64,000 bases of DNA, taken from the NCBI RefSeq assembly GCF_042920265.1, contig NZ_JBDQZI010000005.1, positions 62,001-126,000 of the forward strand. The letters are read 5' to 3'. Both the position numbers and the translations under genes were made by a program. The notes under the pieces were generated by a model. The model ran no database searches, was not told where the DNA came from, and worked only from the letters and a program-made list of their open reading frames with translations. The first letter of the stretch is position 1, and each line of letters begins with the position of its first letter. Origin of the DNA: Lysinibacillus_B sp042920265. GTDB lineage: Bacteria; Bacillota; Bacilli; Bacillales_A; Planococcaceae. Shown one piece after another: positions 43,047 through 51,359 of the stretch.

Positions 43047-44450
43047 ATGACTTCAAATCAAAAGATGATTTTATTCATTTTAATGATCGGTAACTTTTTG
43101 GCGATTATTAGTACTTCCAGTATTAATATTGTGTTGTCTTCGTTTATGACGATTTTCGGTAGTGAGTTACAAACGGTTCAATGGGTGGCAAGTATTTTTT
43201 TACTCGCTAACGGTTTAATTGCACCGATTACAGGCTGGCTAGGGGACCGTTATACATTTGCAAAGATTTTTGTCGGAGGCATTATCGTTTTCGCGATTTC
43301 TTCCTTACTATGTAGTGTGGCATGGTCTATTGAATCACTCATATTCTTCCGTTTCTTGCAAGGGTTAGCGGCAGGAGTTATTGTACCAGCGAGTATGACA
43401 CTCATTTATTTATTGATTGAACGGGAAAAGCAACCGTTCGCTTTAAGTCTCTGGACATTAGGCGCGATGTTTGGTCCTGCGATTGGTCCAACATTGGCAG
43501 GCTTTTTAGTCGGTTCGCTATCCTGGCATTGGCTATTTTTAATCAATATCCCGTTTTGTGTAGCGGTCGTCATTCTTTCAAAATATTATTTAAAAGCAAA
43601 TGAAGAATCCTCGTTATTAGCGCGTTTTGATACGAAAGGTTTTTTACTCATCGTTTTTGGCACGGTAGGGATTGTATATTCCCTCAATATCGTTGAAACA
43701 CAGCTCGTATTAGGCATCTCACTATTCTTAGTTGGCTGTGCACTCATTATGTTTTATGTGTTCGATAGCTTTAAAAAGCAAAATCCAATTTTAAAGCTTT
43801 CTGTGTTTAAAATCCCGTCTTATACATACGGGTTACTTATTTCTTTTTTCTTGTTATTTAATTTGTATGCAGCTACCTTATTTATGCCAATTTATTTACA
43901 AGATATAAGAGGGATTTCCGTGTTGGAAACAGGGCTCATCCTCATGCCAGCTGCCATCTGTATGGGCATTATTAATTTATTTGCAGGCAACCATTATTCG
44001 CATCAGCGAATGCTTGTGTTAGGAATTGTTGGGGTGACGGGGACAGTCATTGGTTCGTTTTTATTAGGGCAAATTGATTTAAATACATCTATTGTATTTA
44101 TAATGGTAGCGTTAACGTTACGGAATATGGGGATTGCGGTGACGTTTACGGTAGTAAGTGCTGCGGGGATGAGTCAAGTCCCGAAAGAATTAAGCGGTCA
44201 CGGATCTGCTGTGTTAAACTGGCTCCGTCAAACATTTAGTGCGGTGGCTTTAACCGTCATTTCTATTGTTATTAGTGCCATTACGTTATTGATGGAAGGG
44301 CAAGGCATTCCGTATAGAGAAGCATTTACACAAAATGTATCAACTATTTTAATCGTAGGCGGGCTAGTGACACTGCTTGTTATCCCGCTGCTGTGGGTAT
44401 GCTCTCGCAATTTATTGCAGATGGCTTATGGTGCTTCAACGGTGGATTAA
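43047..44450 (+). CDS. MFS multidrug exporter, DHA2 (EmrB/QacA) family
   Basis: A 467-residue transporter with about 14 membrane helices. The MFS motif A region reads GWLGDRYTFAKIF, and motif C of drug antiporters appears as LGAMFGPAIGPTLAGFLVG. It should exchange protons for cationic or amphipathic drugs. The start at 43047 follows AGGTG; the longer frame from 42963 adds 28 polar residues without a good site. It lies 104 bp after the PCYCGCG lipoprotein gene. Substrate unknown. Confidence 0.88.
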   Translation: MTSNQKMILFILMIGNFLAIISTSSINIVLSSFMTIFGSELQTVQWVASIFLLANGLIAPITGWLGDRYTFAKIFVGGIIVFAISSLLCSVAWSIESLIFFRFLQGLAAGVIVPASMTLIYLLIEREKQPFALSLWTLGAMFGPAIGPTLAGFLVGSLSWHWLFLINIPFCVAVVILSKYYLKANEESSLLARFDTKGFLLIVFGTVGIVYSLNIVETQLVLGISLFLVGCALIMFYVFDSFKKQNPILKLSVFKIPSYTYGLLISFFLLFNLYAATLFMPIYLQDIRGISVLETGLILMPAAICMGIINLFAGNHYSHQRMLVLGIVGVTGTVIGSFLLGQIDLNTSIVFIMVALTLRNMGIAVTFTVVSAAGMSQVPKELSGHGSAVLNWLRQTFSAVALTVISIVISAITLLMEGQGIPYREAFTQNVSTILIVGGLVTLLVIPLLWVCSRNLLQMAYGASTVD

Positions 44451-44505
44451 ATCGAAATGCTTATTATTTAAAATGGTTTTATTCAAGAATATGACTAATT
44501 ATAAA

Positions 44506-44542
44506 CAAATCCCCCTAAAATTCAGTGATTTAGGGGGATTTG
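44506..44542. terminator. Intrinsic terminator
   Basis: AAATCCCCCTAAA pairs with TTTAGGGGGATTT. It lies between convergent genes and can serve both. Confidence 0.88.
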
Positions 44543-44584
44543 CTTGTTATAAAGTTTGAATATGCCATGTGTAAAGTGAATCAC

Positions 44585-45369
44585 TCAATAATCCCCATCT
44601 TGATTCGTTATGGAAGTACGATGGTGATTATTTTCGTAATATGTGATGCATTCCTCAATAAATTGAATGATTTCTTTTTTTACGGGATATAGTTGCATCG
44701 TAGCAGATCGCTCTTCATCTTTTCGAATTTGCCAAAATGCATCAACGAGTGCTTGATTAGCTCCGAATGTTTCCTCAGATAATAGTAAAATATCTTCAGC
44801 AATCAGCTGACCGTGACGTGAATACGGCATTTGCTCCTCTTCTATACATAGCTCTATTCGTTTAATGATATTTATCCACTTTGTAATGTTTCCTTGAGAA
44901 TCCTCCATTTTCGGTAAACTCTTTACTAGCTGAACTTGCTCCTCTTCACTAAATAGCTGATTCAATAACAGTTGTTTTTGTTCTAGTTTTTGTTGTTTGT
45001 TTTTAGTAAGTAGAGGTAACAATTGCATCCAGTGCAATTTCCCTTCAATCTTTAAGACGTTAGTGTTTGAGTATGAAGAAGTGATTGTTCAAGCGCTTTT
45101 CTGTCTGTTTCTAGCTGCATTTTATGTACGGTTAGTACTTTTTCAATGGAGAGATCATTAATAATTTGTTCAATATCCTTGAGAGGCATAGATGTTTCTG
45201 TTAATAATGAAATCTTTTGTAATAATAACAAATCATTTTCTGAATAAAACCTTTTCCCATTTTCATCTTTTAATGTTGGTACGACTAAGTTAATTTGATC
45301 GTAATAGCGTAACGTTCTTACCGACATATTCAACCTTTTAGCAACCTCACCTGTCGTAAAATAATCCAT
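44585..45369 (-). pseudogene. MerR-family regulator, split by a frameshift
   Basis: Two frames make one MerR protein. 45369-45052 encodes the winged helix (FTTGEVAKRLNMSVRTLRYYDQ) and dimer helix and stops after LLHTQTLTS. 45037-44585 encodes a 150-residue helical effector domain. In the next frame the sequence continues as NVLKIEGKLHWMQLLPLL, so one missing base near 45058-45063 joins them into about 261 residues. Ending so soon after the coiled coil would leave the DNA-binding part without its effector domain. It is divergent from the CPBP gene and sits beside a MerR-type promoter. It could also be a sequencing error. Confidence 0.8.
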
Positions 45370-45392
45370 ATTTTCCTCCTTGAAAAAAGTGG

Positions 45393-45423
45393 TTGAAGGT
45401 TACGTAACGTCACCATATATGAT
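45393..45423 (+). promoter_or_regulatory. MerR-type promoter of the CPBP gene
   Basis: TTGAAG (45393-45398) and TATGAT (45418-45423) have a 19-bp spacer. Within it GGTTACGT (45398-45405) and ACGTCACC (45407-45414) form a 7-of-8 dyad. This is the expected target of the adjacent MerR regulator. Confidence 0.8.
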
Positions 45424-45461
45424 GAAGATAGCATAGAAATGATGGAGGAGGAAGAACAAAA

Positions 45462-46160
45462 ATGAATAATCAAAATAAATGGTCTCAAAAAGAATGGAGC
45501 TGGAGAGAAGGGGGAATATTGCTGTTCATTGTATTAGTGATTATTCCCATTTTTGTAGAAGGATACTTGCAGAGACTGATAGAACAGCTATTGCAAAACA
45601 GTTTATATGGAGGCACTCTTATAGGCGCTATTATGGCTATTGTGTTTGTTCTATGCACTTATTTTATCGCATTAAAGCCGTATAAACTTCGTTGGGCATC
45701 AATAGGGCTACGTGGATTTCCTTTATCGTATTGGAAATGGATCATTTTATGGTTAATGGTTCTTATAGTTTTAAGTATAGGTATTCTTTTGCTGATGGAC
45801 TTACTGCAAATCAGTTGGGAAAATAATAAGACAGAAGCACTTAAAACAGATGTAAATGGCACAACGATCCTTATAGGATTTATATCAGCAGCCATTATTT
45901 CGCCAATCTATGAAGAGATATTTTATCGTGGATTTTTATATAAGTGGTTGCGTATAAAATATGGCGTAGCGATAAGTTTGTTGGTAAGCTCCTTTATCTT
46001 TATGATCGTGCATATTCCTACTTATAATACATTGCCTATTACTTTTCTTTCAGGGCTGATTTTTGCCTGTACATATGAAAAAACTAGTTCAATTATTCCA
46101 GCCATTATGATCCATGCAGCTTTTAACGGAATTGCTATTCTCATGACATTGATTTCTTAA
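45462..46160 (+). CDS. CPBP-family intramembrane glutamic endopeptidase
   Basis: A 232-residue membrane protein with about seven helices. The CPBP (CAAX protease/bacteriocin-processing) motifs are present: YEEIFYRGF with E151, E152 and R156, FIFMIVHIPTY with H184, and the later IHAAFN. Members process prenylated or bacteriocin-like substrates or provide self-immunity. A divergent MerR gene and a 19-bp-spacer promoter lie upstream, so expression is probably induced by the MerR ligand. The substrate is unknown. Confidence 0.9.
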   Translation: MNNQNKWSQKEWSWREGGILLFIVLVIIPIFVEGYLQRLIEQLLQNSLYGGTLIGAIMAIVFVLCTYFIALKPYKLRWASIGLRGFPLSYWKWIILWLMVLIVLSIGILLLMDLLQISWENNKTEALKTDVNGTTILIGFISAAIISPIYEEIFYRGFLYKWLRIKYGVAISLLVSSFIFMIVHIPTYNTLPITFLSGLIFACTYEKTSSIIPAIMIHAAFNGIAILMTLIS

Positions 46161-46335
46161 AAATACAATTTGAGTCGTGCATATTTTCTATCTATATGTC
46201 CAATAGATTTCGATCATTTCAAAAAAGGTAGAGGTTATTTCCTCTGCTTTTATTATTTGGTGTAAGGTGTAAAAGTTAATGAAGTATCTTAGCTGTGACA
46301 TGTTATACATATTAAATCAACGAATGAAATTTTTT

Positions 46336-46363
46336 TGCAACGAATTCTAATTTTTATCGTCTA
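46336..46363 (+). promoter_or_regulatory. ECF-type promoter of the sigma factor gene
   Basis: TGCAAC (46336-46341) and CGTCTA (46358-46363) are separated by 16 bp, close to the TGAAAC-N16-CGTC pattern of Bacillus ECF sigma factors. It lies directly upstream of the ECF gene, so the factor probably transcribes its own operon. Confidence 0.78.
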
Positions 46364-46386
46364 TAGCGTGAAAATGAGGTGATGTG

Positions 46387-46896
46387 ATGCGAGAGGAACT
46401 GTTACATGAGGTGATGGATTTGCATACGGAGCACCTGCTGCGGCTTGCGTATTTTTATGTACAAAGCTGGGATGTAGCAGAAGATATTGTACAGGAAAGC
46501 TTCATTGCGCTTTATGAAAAAGCAGAACAATATAAGGGAGAGGCTTCTCTCAAAAATTATTTGAGGAAAATTGTAATTAATCGTTGTCACGACTATTTAC
46601 GTAAGAAAAAAAGATGGCAGCTTTTTCTCCCTTTTAAAAATGCAAAAAGTGCCGAGCAGGAAGTGGTCCTTTCAAATGAAAAAACAACATTGCTACAGGC
46701 GGTAATGAAACTAAATGAAAAATACCGAGAAACGATTGTTTTGTATTATTTTGAGGAGCTTTCAACTGTCCAAATTGCACAATTACTTGTACTGAATGAA
46801 AGTACGGTGAGGTCCCGTTTAAAACGAGCAAGAGATGAGCTGAGAGGATATTTAGATGACTCACAATGGGAGGTGCTTTTACATGAATCACTTTAA
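46387..46896 (+). CDS. ECF-family RNA polymerase sigma factor
   Basis: A 169-residue sigma-70 factor with only regions 2 and 4. Region 2 (about 12-80) includes LAYFYVQSWDVAEDIVQESFIALYE and NYLRKIVINRCHDYLRKKK. Region 4 (about 100-155) has YRETIVLYYFEELSTVQIAQLLVLNESTVRSRLKRAR, quoted here in parts: LYYFEELSTVQIA and NESTVRSRLKRARDEL. ATG 46387 is favoured by GAGGTGAT; GTG 46384 is possible. It overlaps the next gene by 14 bp and has its own ECF-type promoter. Confidence 0.93.
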   Translation: MREELLHEVMDLHTEHLLRLAYFYVQSWDVAEDIVQESFIALYEKAEQYKGEASLKNYLRKIVINRCHDYLRKKKRWQLFLPFKNAKSAEQEVVLSNEKTTLLQAVMKLNEKYRETIVLYYFEELSTVQIAQLLVLNESTVRSRLKRARDELRGYLDDSQWEVLLHESL

Positions 46897-47944
46897 GAAA
46901 CGATTAGAAGAGCAAACACCGATTTCATCAGCTCAAAAGCAACGTGTAAAAAGAAGCGTATTAAGTCAAAAAGAAAAGAAGCGAAATATCGGATTACTAC
47001 CGATAGTAGCGTCCTTTATGTTTGTTTTTGTTGTTATAATAGGAAGCTTTATGTTGCTGAACACAAATTCTTCACAAATTGAAACAGGTACAGCGCCTCC
47101 TATCGAATTTACAACCATTTACGATGTGATGGTGGGGGATGGAGAATCCGTGTCGACAGCAGACATGCATCAATGGAATAGCGATCTTTACTATTATAAT
47201 GACCGTCAGCACATATTTCAGAAGCGTCATTTTAATGTATATACTACACCAGTGACGGACAGTGATCTTCTAGAAGTAGGTGATTTAGTAGCGGGGCTTG
47301 ATGAAGAGCAAAAAATCCCGATGATTGGAAATATTATCGCCACACCGAATGACCAAGTAAAAATAGAAAATGGCAAATTATATATAAATGACAAACTGTT
47401 CGAGCAATATTATTTTGCGGGGATGAATAGGAACGTTTTTGAAGAGAAGGGCGGGCAGCTACTTGAAGTGAAGCTAACAGAACAGCTGGAAGTAGATACA
47501 TTTGATTATGTCATTGCTTCTTACGATTGGATAAATGCCCCTGTTTTAATGGCAAAAGTGGCAAATGAGGTTTATAAAGTTGAACATGTACAACGTTCTT
47601 CAACAGATGAACAAGAGCAAGTGGCAAGCTATTTAGAAACGGGAGATGAACAATATTTAATCGGTGTGTCACCGGAAATGATTTTAAAAACGTATTTATT
47701 TACAGATAGTGACGATGAAAATACAGTTCCTGTAGTGAAAGCGTTAGCCTTAAAAGAATTTAGTATTGTATGGCCATATGATTTGGCCTATCATGAGGAG
47801 AAATTTGAGGAAATGCTTCAACATGTTCCTGCATCTATTTACCAAGGTACAGCAAGCATGCATATTAAAGGTTGGGATATTCCGTTTGTTACTGTAGAAT
47901 TTCAAAAAATCAATGATGTTTGGAAAATTTCTAAGATTGAGTAG
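46883..47944 (+). CDS. Putative anti-sigma factor with inactive signal-peptidase-like domain
   Basis: A 353-residue single-pass membrane protein. The cytoplasmic head (1-36) is basic, the membrane helix spans about 39-58, and the rest is external. In the external part VGDLVAGLDEE followed by GNIIATPNDQVKIENGKLYI and NDKLFEQYY matches the beta-domain of type I signal peptidases (S26), where KRLIGKPGE and LYINGKKV-type segments occur. The catalytic serine and lysine positions are not conserved. It overlaps the ECF sigma gene by 14 bp, typical for an anti-sigma partner. Start 46883 follows GGGAGGTG. Confidence 0.72.
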   Translation: MNHFKKRLEEQTPISSAQKQRVKRSVLSQKEKKRNIGLLPIVASFMFVFVVIIGSFMLLNTNSSQIETGTAPPIEFTTIYDVMVGDGESVSTADMHQWNSDLYYYNDRQHIFQKRHFNVYTTPVTDSDLLEVGDLVAGLDEEQKIPMIGNIIATPNDQVKIENGKLYINDKLFEQYYFAGMNRNVFEEKGGQLLEVKLTEQLEVDTFDYVIASYDWINAPVLMAKVANEVYKVEHVQRSSTDEQEQVASYLETGDEQYLIGVSPEMILKTYLFTDSDDENTVPVVKALALKEFSIVWPYDLAYHEEKFEEMLQHVPASIYQGTASMHIKGWDIPFVTVEFQKINDVWKISKIE

Positions 47945-48034
47945 TGTATCAATAGAATAAGACTGTAAACAAACTAAAACTTTTAGAGTTGTCTACGTTA
48001 ACTTTCGAATTAATTAAAGTAAGGAAATTAATCT

Positions 48035-48064
48035 TTGACTTAGCATTCACATAAATAATATAAT
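48035..48064 (+). promoter_or_regulatory. Sigma-A promoter
   Basis: TTGACT (48035-48040) and TATAAT (48059-48064) with an 18-bp spacer, 33 bp before the GTG start of the small membrane protein. Confidence 0.75.
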
Positions 48065-48096
48065 AAAATTATACAAAAAAAGGAAGGAGGGGTATT

Positions 48097-48372
48097 GTGA
48101 TTTGGTCATTTTTAATCCATGATATACCTATATTTCTGAATACAATGGAATATTTTTGGTTATTAGCTTCTTTGGTATTAACGGTATTATGTGTTAGCTT
48201 ACATATATATTTGGCTAATACAATTACAATCCAGGAAGTTAAAGAAGAAGCGTTTGAAATTGATTATGAAATCACTAATACTTGGACTCCACCTATGCTA
48301 ACGTGGTTTGTACTGTGTATTAGAACATCCGAAGACAATGATGAAGAAAGCGTATCTCCTAGTTTGATTTAA
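48097..48372 (+). CDS. Small membrane protein preceding yidC2
   Basis: A 91-residue protein starting at GTG 48097, seven bases after GGAGGGG. One strong membrane helix (about 18-40, YFWLLASLVLTVLCVSLHIYL) is followed by an acidic, helical region and a tail with DNDEESVSP. I do not recognise a family. It is followed after 24 bp by the YidC-like gene with no terminator in between, so the two form an operon and may act together in membrane insertion. Confidence 0.65.
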   Translation: MIWSFLIHDIPIFLNTMEYFWLLASLVLTVLCVSLHIYLANTITIQEVKEEAFEIDYEITNTWTPPMLTWFVLCIRTSEDNDEESVSPSLI

Positions 48373-48396
48373 ATTTAAAAACTAGGAGGAATAGCA

Positions 48397-49029
48397 TTGT
48401 TGTCATTTTTAACGCAACCAATAATTTATTTAATTCATTTTTTACATTCATTTACGGATAGTTATGCAATAAGTGTCATCTTAATCACAATTGCAGTTAG
48501 ATTAATTCTTATACCATTATTCATTCAATCGGCAAAACATCAAAAAAACTCTAAAGAATTAATGACTTCAATTAAGCCTAAATTAGATGAGCTTACTGTC
48601 AAACTTCGGAATAGTAGTAATGAATCTGAAAAGTTAGTGTATCAAAAGGAAATTCAAGAGTTAACATCAGATTCAATGAAAAGTTTTTTATTAGGTTGTT
48701 TACCAATACTCATTCAATTGCCTATTTTATTTTCACTGATTTATGCAATTACAATAGATGTAGCAATTGCAAGTGAAAATTTCCTTTGGATGAATTTAGG
48801 GACAATGGATATTGGCATTTCAATTATTGCTTGTTTCATTTATTTAATTCAAAGCTTTATTTCATTAGATAAAAATCAACCGACAAATGTGAAAATAATG
48901 GTATTCATTAATCCAATTATGATGCTCATTTTTAGTCTGTTAAATCCATCGATATTACCGATTTATTGGACAGTGAGTGCTTTATTATTAATAGCACAAC
49001 AATTATTAATTAAAAAAATATATAAATAG
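48397..49029 (+). CDS. YidC/Oxa1/SpoIIIJ-family membrane insertase, short form
   Basis: A 210-residue insertase core with about five helices. R35 in TIAVRLILIPLF is the conserved positive charge of the hydrophilic groove, and the charged hairpin (about 45-95) with KELMTSIKPKLDEL follows. Canonical Bacillus YidC proteins are lipoproteins of about 255-275 residues; this one lacks the signal peptide and lipobox and begins directly at the core. It starts at TTG 48397 after AGGAGGAA. Probably a second, specialised paralogue; a terminator follows. Confidence 0.85.
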   Translation: MLSFLTQPIIYLIHFLHSFTDSYAISVILITIAVRLILIPLFIQSAKHQKNSKELMTSIKPKLDELTVKLRNSSNESEKLVYQKEIQELTSDSMKSFLLGCLPILIQLPILFSLIYAITIDVAIASENFLWMNLGTMDIGISIIACFIYLIQSFISLDKNQPTNVKIMVFINPIMMLIFSLLNPSILPIYWTVSALLLIAQQLLIKKIYK

Positions 49030-49032
49030 AAT

Positions 49033-49069
49033 AACAAGCCCCTCTTACGGAAAATGTAAGAGGGGTTTG
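49033..49069 (+). terminator. Intrinsic terminator
   Basis: AACAAGCCCCTCTTAC pairs with GTAAGAGGGGTTTGTT with at most one G-U pair. Confidence 0.9.
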
Positions 49070-49194
49070 TTAGTTTGAATAACCCTGTTCTAAATTTAGG
49101 GCGAGGTTAAAAAATATAGTTATTTAATTTTTGATGTATGATACTTCACTACCCTCAAAAATATAACAATAAAGTCGTTTAAAAATCTAACTCT

Positions 49195-49310
49195 TATTAA
49201 ACTCTTGCGCCAGATTGTGGAGAATGGAGTTTACTACTATTTATGATACGGTTCTGCGTAAAGTATTTAATTGAGAGATTTTGCATATAGTTTTACAGCT
49301 GATAGCTATA
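49195..49310. repeat. Degenerate repeat, copy A
   Basis: GCCAGATTGTGG followed by TTATGATACGGTTCTGCGTAA and ending TGATAGCTATAC. Its right part matches copy B at 51188-51260 (GGTGCGGTTCTCTGTAA to TAATAGCTATAC). Probably a decayed mobile repeat. Confidence 0.4.
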
Positions 49311-50034
49311 CACCTCTTTTATTTCCCCACACAAGTGCATGCAGCTGCGGTAGTACTTTAACATTTTTTAATTCTTCATCCATCATCACTTGATCGATTA
49401 GCGTTTGATACTTCTTTAATAAATGGCTGATCAACTGTGCATTGTCCATCGAAGTAATGTCATCATTTCCGACTTGAAGGTAAAAAGGAATGGTCGGATA
49501 TCGAAGGTGAACTTGTTTAGCATAAGCATAATCCTCTTGATTAAATACAACGATTTTGAGAGATATATGCTGATGGCTGTTTTTATCTCTAAGCTTTTCC
49601 AAAATATCAGAGAGCATAGAAAAATCTGTCGTCATCCCAGAACTAGGGGGCTTTGGTGAAATCGTTAGTTCATCGATATCATACAGCCAATCTTGCCATT
49701 TGCTTCCCTGTGTTTCAACACCAATCTCTATGTTATTTTCTTTTAAAATTGCAACAAGCGCATCCAAATTACGAAGAAGTGCCGGATTTCCTCCCGAGAT
49801 CGTGACGAATGAAAAACCGTTACCCCCAAGTCGTTTCAACTCAGACCAAATCTCTTCTGCTGTCATTTGAACGATCAGATGCTTGCCACTACCATCCCAC
49901 GTAAATGATGAGTCGCACCAAGAACAAGAATAATCACAGCCGGCAGTGCGTACAAACATTGTCTTCTGACCTACTACCATTCCTTCACCTTGAATCGTGG
50001 GACCAAAAATCTCTATAACGGGTACTTTACTCAA
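49306..50034 (-). CDS. queE: 7-Carboxy-7-deazaguanine synthase
   Basis: A 242-residue radical SAM enzyme of preQ1/queuosine synthesis. It converts 6-carboxytetrahydropterin to 7-carboxy-7-deazaguanine. The cluster cysteines are C33, C37 and C40 in AGCDYSCSWC. EIFGPTIQGEGM, TISGGNPALL, ISPKPPSS and the C-terminal LHALVWGNKRGV are as in the B. subtilis enzyme. Comparison with that enzyme fixes the start at TTG 50034, which overlaps the queD stop by eight bases; the longer frame runs through queD and is spurious. queC is broken upstream. Confidence 0.94.
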   Translation of the reverse strand: MSKVPVIEIFGPTIQGEGMVVGQKTMFVRTAGCDYSCSWCDSSFTWDGSGKHLIVQMTAEEIWSELKRLGGNGFSFVTISGGNPALLRNLDALVAILKENNIEIGVETQGSKWQDWLYDIDELTISPKPPSSGMTTDFSMLSDILEKLRDKNSHQHISLKIVVFNQEDYAYAKQVHLRYPTIPFYLQVGNDDITSMDNAQLISHLLKKYQTLIDQVMMDEELKNVKVLPQLHALVWGNKRGV

Positions 50035-50500
50035 CTTCCATCCACTCTCTTCTGGCTTCAGCATAGCTTGTAGGGGTTTCATACAACCTGATAAATTCCA
50101 CGCGTGCCCCATTATATAGTTGTTCATCAAGCAAGGCTTCATTAAACTTTTCGTAAATCCAAACAACGATATTCTCTGCCGTCGTATTCATCGGCGGAAG
50201 AGTTTCATTTAAATAACGATGATCCAAATAAATTTCTATTTTTTGTTTCCATATTTCCTTTATGTCACCAAAATCAAGCATAATCCCTCGTTCATCCGTA
50301 TAACCACTCAATCCGAAGACAACACGATACGTATGACCATGTAAATTTTTACATTTCCCCTCGTAGTTATGTAAATGATGAGCAGCATCAAAGGTAAACT
50401 CTTTGCTTACGAGAACACGTTTTGAATGATAGTTTAATTGACTTCTTTGAATATCTTCATCTATTTTTTGTAGCTTCTCAATAATTCTAAAATTATACAT
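50027..50500 (-). CDS. queD: 6-Carboxytetrahydropterin synthase
   Basis: A 157-residue enzyme of the T-fold family converting dihydroneopterin triphosphate to 6-carboxytetrahydropterin. The zinc histidines lie in FDAAHHLHNYEG and LHGHTYRV, and the catalytic cysteine in EGKCKNLHGHTY. The later DFGDIK and LDHRYLNE segments are also typical. It begins right after the queC remnant with GAGAGGGAG as ribosome binding site and overlaps queE by eight bases. Confidence 0.95.
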   Translation of the reverse strand: MYNFRIIEKLQKIDEDIQRSQLNYHSKRVLVSKEFTFDAAHHLHNYEGKCKNLHGHTYRVVFGLSGYTDERGIMLDFGDIKEIWKQKIEIYLDHRYLNETLPPMNTTAENIVVWIYEKFNEALLDEQLYNGARVEFIRLYETPTSYAEARREWMEVE

Positions 50501-50516
50501 GCTTTAAAACTCCCTC

Positions 50517-50588
50517 TCAGAACAAATGAGTGATATTGTCCTGACCTCCATTAAATACTATTATTGCTTTTTCCTGCTTCAACTTCAA
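50517..50588 (-). pseudogene. queC: queC remnant (7-cyano-7-deazaguanine synthase), N-terminal stub
   Basis: On the minus strand, TTG 50588 follows AAAGGAG and opens a 23-codon frame ending at TGA 50517. It reads KQEKAIIVFNGGQDNITHLF. This matches the QueC N-terminus, where the PP-loop is FSGGQDSTT; both serines of the loop have changed to asparagine. The rest of queC (about 200 codons) is gone, and queD begins 17 bases later. The stub keeps the canonical queC-queD-queE order. It cannot encode a working enzyme. Confidence 0.8.
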
Positions 50589-51359
50589 AAACTCCTTTAT
50601 AACGAAAAAACAGCATCCCAAGAAAAAATGCTATTTTTCTCCTTAGTGTACGAAATAATTAGGATTTACATATAGACTACCGACTGTTTCCATCAGGCCC
50701 ATAACCCAAACTAGATTTTTAATTCTGCTTCAACTTTGCAGCCAGATATAAAAAAACCTCCCTTGTAAAATGTTCCCTACACTTTTCAAGAGAGGCGCTA
50801 CCAATTATTCTATTAAAACGTATGAATAAAACATAAAAAGCCACGTCCTATATGGACATGGCAGATTGTCATGTTTCCATAGTTTTTTATAGAGGGTATT
50901 AGCTATGAACCTCTCCCGTTCTATTCCGGGCATTCTTTAATAACAATATAATATATGGAGTAGTAGAAAATTTCAAATATAATTTTATTTTTATAGCGTT
51001 CGAATAATACTTCTCTGAAATATAAGCAGCATTACTTGCTTTAGTTTTTTCATCTAATCATTCCATCAATTGCTGGATAAGGTGTTTTGTCAATAGAATT
51101 TTTAAAATTCTTGCTACTAACATCTTTGAAATATTATTCGGCTTTACAGAACATAATCACTGTATAGCTGAACCCATTTCAAGAATTTAACCGCACTTAC
51201 TTATGGTGCGGTTCTCTGTAATGTATCTAAGCGAGGTTTTATCCTAATAGCTATACTTCGCTAAGTGGTAACTTCTCAATTTTTTCATTATTATTTTTCA
51301 CCAACATCATTCTTAGGCAGATGCAAAATTTTGGATCAACAAAAGTGTAACTATCTCCT
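50589..51359. other. Intergenic region upstream of the que genes
   Basis: About 770 bp. On the minus strand just upstream of the queC stub, ACTAAGGAG is followed by AGCAT, a loop and ATGCTGTTTTTT, resembling the tail and terminator of a preQ1-I riboswitch, but the aptamer stem is not recognisable. AACCGCAC (51188) pairs with GTGCGGTT in repeat copy B. No gene is seen. Confidence 0.45.
51150..51265. repeat. Degenerate repeat, copy B
   Basis: AACCGCAC and GTGCGGTT form a hairpin around TTACTTAT, followed by CTCTGTAATGTATCTAAGCGAG and TAATAGCTATAC, quoted in parts; these match copy A at 49195. Copy C at 52720 shares CCGCATTTACTTATGAT and GGTTCTC. Confidence 0.4.
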
